DNA of 40,519 bases. Origin: Actinoplanes sandaracinus. GTDB lineage: Bacteria > Actinomycetota > Actinomycetes > Mycobacteriales > Micromonosporaceae. Below the pieces are notes generated by a model. It had not been told where the DNA came from. It worked only from the letters and a program-made list of their open reading frames with translations, and made no database searches. A program made the position numbers and the translations under genes. The stretch lies in NCBI RefSeq assembly GCF_030009775.1, contig NZ_JASCTH010000049.1, positions 1 to 40,519 of the forward strand, read 5' to 3'. Of the stretch, positions 35,594-40,519 are shown in pieces (position 1 is the stretch's first letter; every line of letters begins with the position of its first letter).

Positions 35594-37000
35594 ATGCCGA
35601 ACCGAGCGCTACCGTCACTGTCGACCTTGGCCGTCACCGCCTTGCTGGGACTGTCGGGAGTGGTTGCCGCCGGTGGCCTCGCCACGCCGTCACCACATCC
35701 GGTCGCGTTCGCCGCCGAGGAGAAGGTGAAGTACTACGTGGTCCAGACCGCGTACAAGGGCGAGCCCGAGTTCCTCTACGAGATCGCCGAGCGGTTCCTG
35801 GGCAACGGCGAGCGGCACCCGGAGATCTTCGAACTGAACAAGGGCCGTCCCCAGCCGGACGGCCGCGCGCTGACCAAGCCGGAGGAAGTCGAGCCGGGCT
35901 GGATCCTCCAGCTGCCGGAGGACGCCAAAGGCCCGGAGATCGTCGTCGGCCCGCTGCCCGAGGTGAGCGCCCCCGCCAAGGCGACGTCGAGCCCGGCGGG
36001 GGCGGCCACCACGGCGCCGGCGGCGCAGGCCGCCGCCCCGAAACCGGGAACGAACCTCGGACTGGTGCTCGGGCTCGCCGGCGGCGGTGTGGTGCTGGCC
36101 GGGACGATCGCCGGTGGCCTGGTGCTGCTCCGGCGGCGTCGCGCGGCCGGCTCGACGGCGGCCGAGCCGGGTGACGGCGCCTCCAGGTCGCCGTTGCCGC
36201 GGGCCGCGGCAGCGGCGGGGCTGTCGAGGTCGAAGCGGTCGCAGCCGCCGGTGTTCCTCGACCGGGTGGACAGCGCCGCCAACTGGACCGTGGACCGGGC
36301 TCTCCGGGTCGTCGCGACCGCCTGCCACGAGGCGGGACGGCCGATGCCGCTGCTCTACGCCGTGATGGTCGATGTGGACCGGATGGTGCTGCGGCTTGCG
36401 GTGTCAGACGACCGGCCACCGGCACCGTGGTCGGTGGCGGAGAACGGCCGGGCCTGGGAATCGTCGTTGCGGGATCTGCAGGCCGCGCCGGTGGACCTGG
36501 CCGTACCGTTGCCGGCTCTGCATCTGGTGACCCTCGGAACCGCCGACCGGACCCGGGTGCTGCTCGACCTGGGCCAGTGCCACGGTCTGATCTCGCTCAC
36601 CGGTGACAAGGCCGCGACGCGGGCCCTCGCGCTGATGTGGGCCGCCGAGCTGGCCACGAACTCCTGGTCGGCGCAGAGCGACGTGCTCGCCGTCGGGATG
36701 GGCGGCGCGCCGGCCACCGGTGGCGACAGGATCCGGTTCCTCGACGGCGCGCGCGCCGCGCTCGACCACATATCCGGGTCCGGTGTGCCGAGCGCGCTCT
36801 TCCTGGCCGCCCCGCCGTCCGGCCGGGACGCGGCGGTGCTCAAGGCCACCATCGCCAGCCCGGAGTGCGGCCTCGCGGCCGTCGTCATCGGGTCGGTGCC
36901 GGACGCCCGATGGACGTTCACCCTGCACCCGGACGGGCGGTTGGACACCGGTGCGGTCGGCATCGTGGTGCACGCGCCGCTGGTGACAGCCCTGACCTGA
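35594..37000 (+). CDS. LysM-domain membrane protein of the type VII locus
   Basis: A 468-residue protein. An N-terminal hydrophobic signal segment (LSTLAVTALLGLSGVVAAGGL, 8-30) precedes a LysM-like domain at about 46-108 (KYYVVQTAYKGEPEFLYEIAERFLG, HPEIFELNKGR, VEPGWILQLP), which suggests peptidoglycan binding. An Ala/Pro linker follows, then a membrane span (LGLVLGLAGGGVVLAGTIAGGLVLLRRRR, 155-183). The remaining 270 residues should be cytoplasmic, with an alpha/beta pattern and no catalytic motif I know (RALRVVATACHEAGRP, HLVTLGTADRTRVLLDLG). It may anchor the secretion ATPase to the cell wall. Similar LysM-TM proteins lie in other actinobacterial type VII loci. It ends at a hairpin terminator. 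Confidence 0.8.
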   Translation: MPNRALPSLSTLAVTALLGLSGVVAAGGLATPSPHPVAFAAEEKVKYYVVQTAYKGEPEFLYEIAERFLGNGERHPEIFELNKGRPQPDGRALTKPEEVEPGWILQLPEDAKGPEIVVGPLPEVSAPAKATSSPAGAATTAPAAQAAAPKPGTNLGLVLGLAGGGVVLAGTIAGGLVLLRRRRAAGSTAAEPGDGASRSPLPRAAAAAGLSRSKRSQPPVFLDRVDSAANWTVDRALRVVATACHEAGRPMPLLYAVMVDVDRMVLRLAVSDDRPPAPWSVAENGRAWESSLRDLQAAPVDLAVPLPALHLVTLGTADRTRVLLDLGQCHGLISLTGDKAATRALALMWAAELATNSWSAQSDVLAVGMGGAPATGGDRIRFLDGARAALDHISGSGVPSALFLAAPPSGRDAAVLKATIASPECGLAAVVIGSVPDARWTFTLHPDGRLDTGAVGIVVHAPLVTALT

Positions 37001-37112
37001 GCCTCTTCGTGAAGGCCGTCCGCTACTGCGGTGAGAACGACCGGCTGTACGACACAGCACAAGGCGCGCCGCCTGCCGGTGATCGACGCCATCAGTGAGT
37101 AAGGAATCGACG

Positions 37113-37145
37113 ACGTGACGGCCCGCAGACATCGGGCCGTCACGT
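37113..37145 (+). terminator. Hairpin terminator downstream of the LysM-protein gene
   Basis: A perfect 13-bp stem, ACGTGACGGCCCG (37113-37125) with CGGGCCGTCACGT (37133-37145), has a seven-base loop and is followed by TACTT. It lies about 110 bases after the stop codon. Confidence 0.8.
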
Positions 37146-37538
37146 TACTTCGTGGGCCGAAACCTCGATCTGGCTGACGGCCCGGGGTGATGTCGGTGTG
37201 CTGGATGAGGTCCGGGCCACCGCACGGCGGCCCGACCGGTTGCGCACCGTCCATTGTGTTGCCGATATGAACGGCGCATCAATTCTATGTGTCGGGCGCA
37301 TTTCGTTCTTCGCCATTTGTCAACGCGCTCGAATGGGCCGCACCCTACCGGTCTCCGAGGTTGGGGATATGCCTGCTTGGGGGATCTTGGAGTGTGGTAA
37401 CTGTCACTGCCAATAAGCCGCGTTCGTCCGTTTTGCGCGCTCGTGGAGAGCTCACCGGTAGGTACTATGATTCTCATACCTCCGCTGGGAAACACATTCA
37501 GTCGTGGGGCGGGGGACCAGTGATACGGGGGAGGAATT
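37146..37538. other. Leader region of the afsA-like operon
   Basis: About 390 bp without a supported gene. It has lower GC than its surroundings, especially 37260-37330 and 37460-37500, as expected of a regulatory region. It ends with GGGGGAGG, an excellent ribosome site four bases before ATG 37539. Confidence 0.5.
37460..37481. promoter_or_regulatory. Imperfect 22-bp palindrome upstream of the afsA-like gene
   Basis: AGGTA and TACCT form the outer arms of a 22-bp element with partly symmetrical inside (14 of 22 positions match its reverse complement). Autoregulatory elements bound by butyrolactone receptors are also about 22 to 26 bp imperfect palindromes and often lie before afsA-type genes. 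The sequence does not match a specific consensus closely, so this is a candidate only. Confidence 0.35.
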
Positions 37539-38564
37539 ATGTCTACGGCAACGCCGACGCTGAACGCAAAGCGTCCCGAGCTGAGCTTCAACGCGACGAT
37601 TCCGCGGAATCTTGTGCACCGGGCTTCGGTGTGCGAGGTGTTTCTCACTGATGCGGTCCAGGTGGACGCCGACCATTTCCTGTGTGGCGGCCAGCTGCCG
37701 CGGGTGCACAGCTTCTTCAGTGACCAGGCGGGCGCCCCGCCGCGGTACGACTCGCTGCTGCTGATGGAGGTGGCTCGGCAGGCATCCATCTTGGTCGCGC
37801 ACCGCTTCCTCGGGGTGCCGCTCGACCACAAGTTCACCTTCATCTCCGGCGGCATCTCGGTGGTCGACCCGCAGGCGCTGGTCTTCGGCGCTCTGCCGGG
37901 CGAGCTGACCGTGGACCTTCGGATCGTCGGCGAGCGGCTGCGCGACGGCGAGCGGGTCGGTGTCGAGGTGATCCTCGACATGGCCGTCGCCGGGGCGCCG
38001 GCGGCGACCGCGCGGACCGCGTTCATGTGGATGACCCCGCAGCAGTGGGACGCCTTCCGGGCGCGCGGGCGGGCCAAGCGCGGCATCATCGGCGGCGACC
38101 CGCTGCCGCTGGGCCCGGGGGCGGACCCGGCCGCGGTCGGCCGCGCGGCGGCGCAGAACGTGGTGATCGGCCCAATCGTCGCCGGTGACCAGGACTTCCT
38201 AGCCCCGGTGCGGGTGGATCTCAGCCACCCCTGCCTGTTCGACCACCCGCTCGACCACGTGCCCGGCATGCTGGTCTTCGAGGCGTTCCGGCAGGCGGCC
38301 ATGGCCTCGGCCGGCGCGCACCACGGACTGGCCCCGGCCAACCTGGTGATGTCGGACTGCACCGCGGACTTCGTCACATTCGGTGAGTTCGAGCACCCGA
38401 TCATGTGCCACGCCGAGGTCGGCGACGTCGTCGACTCAGCGGCCGCCGAGGCGTACCCGGTGGTGCCGGTTCGGCTCGAGATGCGCCAGCAGGACCAGAC
38501 CATCGCCCGGGCCACCATCGAGCTGTCGGTGCACTGCCACCGGGTGCGGCGTATCGGTGGCTGA
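37539..38564 (+). CDS. AfsA-type gamma-butyrolactone/butenolide synthase
   Basis: A 341-residue protein of the AfsA/ScbA/BarX family. It joins a beta-ketoacyl thioester to dihydroxyacetone phosphate as the first committed step of butyrolactone autoregulator synthesis. Two hot-dog repeats are seen. The first has LVHRASVCEVFLTD (25-38), HSFFSDQAG and YDSLLLMEVARQASILVAHRFLGVP. The second has HPCLFDHPLDHVPGM (F234-M244) and LVFEAFRQAAMASA. The conserved Glu in each helix (MEVARQ, FEAFRQ) is kept and length is standard. GGGGGAGG precedes the ATG. Its stop overlaps the start of the next gene by eight bases. Confidence 0.92.
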   Translation: MSTATPTLNAKRPELSFNATIPRNLVHRASVCEVFLTDAVQVDADHFLCGGQLPRVHSFFSDQAGAPPRYDSLLLMEVARQASILVAHRFLGVPLDHKFTFISGGISVVDPQALVFGALPGELTVDLRIVGERLRDGERVGVEVILDMAVAGAPAATARTAFMWMTPQQWDAFRARGRAKRGIIGGDPLPLGPGADPAAVGRAAAQNVVIGPIVAGDQDFLAPVRVDLSHPCLFDHPLDHVPGMLVFEAFRQAAMASAGAHHGLAPANLVMSDCTADFVTFGEFEHPIMCHAEVGDVVDSAAAEAYPVVPVRLEMRQQDQTIARATIELSVHCHRVRRIGG

Positions 38565-39315
38565 GCTGCTGTCGCCGCGGCGACCCGGTGCGCCCGACGC
38601 CTCCTGCCGCGACCGGCCCCGCGCGGTGTGGACCGACTTCGGCGGCGTGCTCACGCCGCCGCTGGCGGTCCTGTTCGACGGGTTCGAACGCCGGACCGGG
38701 TTGAGCCGGCCGGTGCTGGAGGCGGCCATCCACCGGGTCGCCACGGAGCTCGGTATGGCGCCGCTGGCCCCCATCGAGCTGGCGACGCTCACCGAGCGCG
38801 AGTGGGGCGCCCGCCTCGCGACGGCGCTGCGCGGCCACGACGCCGATGTGCGCTTGGACCGGGTCGAGCTGACCGACTTCGGGCGGTACTGGTTTCGGGA
38901 GGTGAGCGCGAACGCCGATCTCCTGGCGTTCCTCGGCCGGCTGAAGCAACGCGGTTACCTTGTCGGGCTGCTGACCAACAATGTGGTCGAGTGGGAACCG
39001 TACTGGACCGCGATGTTGCCGATGGAATTGTTCGACGCGGTCGTCGACTCGTGTCGGGTCGGTGTCCGGAAACCGGACCCTGAGATATACGAGCTGGCGG
39101 CCGCTCGGCTGGGACTGACCGGCGCGGAGTGCCTTCTCCTGGATGACCTGACCGAGAACTGCGTGGCGGCCGAGGAAGGCGGCTGGCGGGCGGTGCGATT
39201 CCGGGACAACGAGCAGGCGATGGCAGAGGTCTGCGCCATTCTCGACGTGCCGGTGCCGCCGGTCGCCCGGCCCGACCGACCAATCACCCGGGAGGCGTCA
39301 GAAAATGTCTACTGA
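38557..39315 (+). CDS. HAD superfamily hydrolase in the butenolide operon
   Basis: A 252-residue HAD-IA protein. Motif I is WTDFGGVLTPPL (nucleophile D27). The second aspartate of the usual DxD is a glycine, as in the 'DFGGVLT' subgroup. Motif II is LLTNN, motif III RKPDPEIYELAAARLGL, motif IV LLLDDLTENC. It starts at GTG 38557 inside the end of the synthase gene and overlaps the P450 gene by 11 bases, so all three are translated together. By context it may remove the phosphate from the AfsA product, a step known to be needed in this pathway. The missing second Asp leaves its activity less certain. Confidence 0.85.
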   Translation: MAELLSPRRPGAPDASCRDRPRAVWTDFGGVLTPPLAVLFDGFERRTGLSRPVLEAAIHRVATELGMAPLAPIELATLTEREWGARLATALRGHDADVRLDRVELTDFGRYWFREVSANADLLAFLGRLKQRGYLVGLLTNNVVEWEPYWTAMLPMELFDAVVDSCRVGVRKPDPEIYELAAARLGLTGAECLLLDDLTENCVAAEEGGWRAVRFRDNEQAMAEVCAILDVPVPPVARPDRPITREASENVY

Positions 39316-40498
39316 GCTGCGATTCTCGATACAAGGAATGCCCAACCTCGACCCCGCCCCGCACTACACGCCGATCGGGGAGGTCGCGGGACTGGCGATG
39401 GTGCGGCTGCCGAGCGGGCACGAGGCGGTGCACCTGACCAGCTACGCCGACGTGCAGCGGGTGCTCGGCGACAACACCTTCGGCCGGGCCGCGCTCAATG
39501 TCGAGCACGGGCCGAGCTTCCTGCCCACGATTTCGCCGCCGGAGTTGCTGCTCAACCTTGATGAGCCCGACCACGCACGGATGCGTGCCGTGGTCACGGC
39601 CGACTTCAGCAGCGCCGGCGTGGCCAGGCTGCGTCCGGTGGTGGAGCGGGTCACGGCGACCCTTGTCGACGACTTGGTACGGCAGGGCGGCCCGGGCGAC
39701 CTGTACGCCACGGTGCTCGACCGGGTGCCGTCGCGGGTGGACTGCGAGCTGCTCGGCATCCCGGAGGCCGACGTCGAGTACTTCCGCTCGCGGTCGCTGA
39801 CCGTGCAGATCTCTGACCCCGGGGACGTGCCCGGGCTGCTGAAGAGCTTCGAGGAGCTGTACGGCTATCTCATGGAGCTGGTCCGGGGGGAGCGGCCGGC
39901 GCGCGCCGACGGCCTGATCCGCCGGTACGTCGCCGAGCGGGACCGGCACGACCCCCCGCTGACCGACGAGGAGATCGTCGGGCTGCTGCTCGGGATCCTC
40001 ATCGGCGGTGACCAGAACATCGTCACGGTGCTGACCAAGGCGGTTTACGCGTTGCTGGCCGCCGACGGGGCCTGGGCCCGGCTGGCCGCCACGCCGGAGC
40101 AGACGCCGCGGGTACTGGAGGAGCTGCTGCGGCTGCTGCCGCTCGGCGCGATCTCCAGCTTCCCCCGGCTGGCCACCCGGGACGTGGCCGTTTCCGGCGG
40201 CACGATCCGTGCCGGGCAGGTGGTCTACGCCGATTCCTGGGCCGCCAACCGCGACCCGGCCGTGTTCACCGATCCGCTGCTGGTGGACGCTGCCCGGCCG
40301 GCCCGCCGGCACCTGCAGTTCAGTTACGGCATGCACCACTGCATGGGCGCCGCGCTGGCCCGGCTCGAGCTGGACGTCATCCTGCGGGCGCTGCTCGAGC
40401 GCCTGCCGACGCTGCGGCTCGCGGTCACGGCGGCCGAGGTGCCCTGGGTGGAGGGGACCGTGGTCCGGCGACCCCGGGCGCTGCCGGTCATCTGGTGA
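39305..40498 (+). CDS. Cytochrome P450 in the butenolide operon
   Basis: A 397-residue soluble bacterial P450. The haem-binding loop is FSYGMHHCMGAALARLE (C346), ExxR is in VLEELLRL, and the helix C region is LDEPDHARMR. The I-helix oxygen site reads IGGDQNIVT (G234-N238): Gln and Asn stand where the acid-alcohol pair (D/E-T) is normal. GGGAGG lies nine bases before the ATG, which overlaps the HAD gene. In related clusters a P450 oxidises the side chain of the autoregulator or forms a butenolide; that role is inferred here from position. Electron partners are not in the window. Confidence 0.93.
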   Translation: MSTELRFSIQGMPNLDPAPHYTPIGEVAGLAMVRLPSGHEAVHLTSYADVQRVLGDNTFGRAALNVEHGPSFLPTISPPELLLNLDEPDHARMRAVVTADFSSAGVARLRPVVERVTATLVDDLVRQGGPGDLYATVLDRVPSRVDCELLGIPEADVEYFRSRSLTVQISDPGDVPGLLKSFEELYGYLMELVRGERPARADGLIRRYVAERDRHDPPLTDEEIVGLLLGILIGGDQNIVTVLTKAVYALLAADGAWARLAATPEQTPRVLEELLRLLPLGAISSFPRLATRDVAVSGGTIRAGQVVYADSWAANRDPAVFTDPLLVDAARPARRHLQFSYGMHHCMGAALARLELDVILRALLERLPTLRLAVTAAEVPWVEGTVVRRPRALPVIW

Positions 40499-40519
40499 CC
40501 GCTCCGGCGTGACGCCGCT

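Noticed and set aside
37145..38518. A 457-residue minus-strand open frame opposite the AfsA gene
   Set aside because: Mostly antisense to the certain synthase gene; the part in the leader has no coding pattern.
1..40519. tRNA, rRNA and riboswitch genes
   Set aside because: No cloverleaf with a CCA-type end, rRNA core sequence or known riboswitch core was recognised by eye; a covariance-model scan would be decisive.

Overview
The window is high-GC DNA with codon use, Actinobacteria-type start codons (many GTG, some TTG) and gene families typical of a filamentous actinomycete. The protein sequences most resemble those of Micromonosporaceae such as Actinoplanes. This placement is inferred from family resemblance; no rRNA or marker gene is present to prove it.

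Region 1 (1-6.2 kb) looks unstable. It opens with a cut-off IS3-type transposase, followed by a HAD hydrolase, a free-standing HflX N-terminal domain, an unknown membrane protein and a DUF6228-like protein. A cluster of three damaged genes then follows: a short-chain dehydrogenase and a divergent MmyB-type regulator that have both lost their 5' ends at the same point, and an aldo/keto reductase with a frameshift and a lost C-terminus.

Region 2 (6.2-17.5 kb) is accessory but mostly intact: an ankyrin protein, an XRE regulator, a secreted trypsin-like protease with a chitin-binding-type tail, a large secreted clan-A glycoside hydrolase with an inserted module, a membrane-anchored beta-repeat protein, a CPBP protease, a propeller-like protein, and a lipoprotein/membrane-protein pair whose reading frames overlap by 4 bp.

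Region 3 (17.5-24.3 kb) is a glycerol regulon: glpF-glpK-glpD on the minus strand, diverging from an IclR-type regulator and a second glycerol kinase on the plus strand. A strong hairpin separates glpK from glpD.

Region 4 (24.7-37.0 kb) is a type VII secretion island. A 1689-residue RHS polymorphic toxin carries a WXG-like helical head, a membrane segment, an RHS/YD shell and a C-terminal nuclease-like domain. Downstream are two small WXG100-like proteins and a companion protein. A convergent EccC/EssC-type ATPase has FHA-like N-terminal domains, and a divergent LysM/transmembrane protein follows. EccB, EccD, EccE and mycosin are not in the window. No obvious immunity gene directly follows the toxin.

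Region 5 (37.5-40.5 kb) is a tightly overlapping operon of an AfsA-type butenolide synthase, a HAD hydrolase and a cytochrome P450. It fits synthesis of a gamma-butyrolactone or butenolide signalling molecule with an oxidised side chain. It reaches the window end and may continue.
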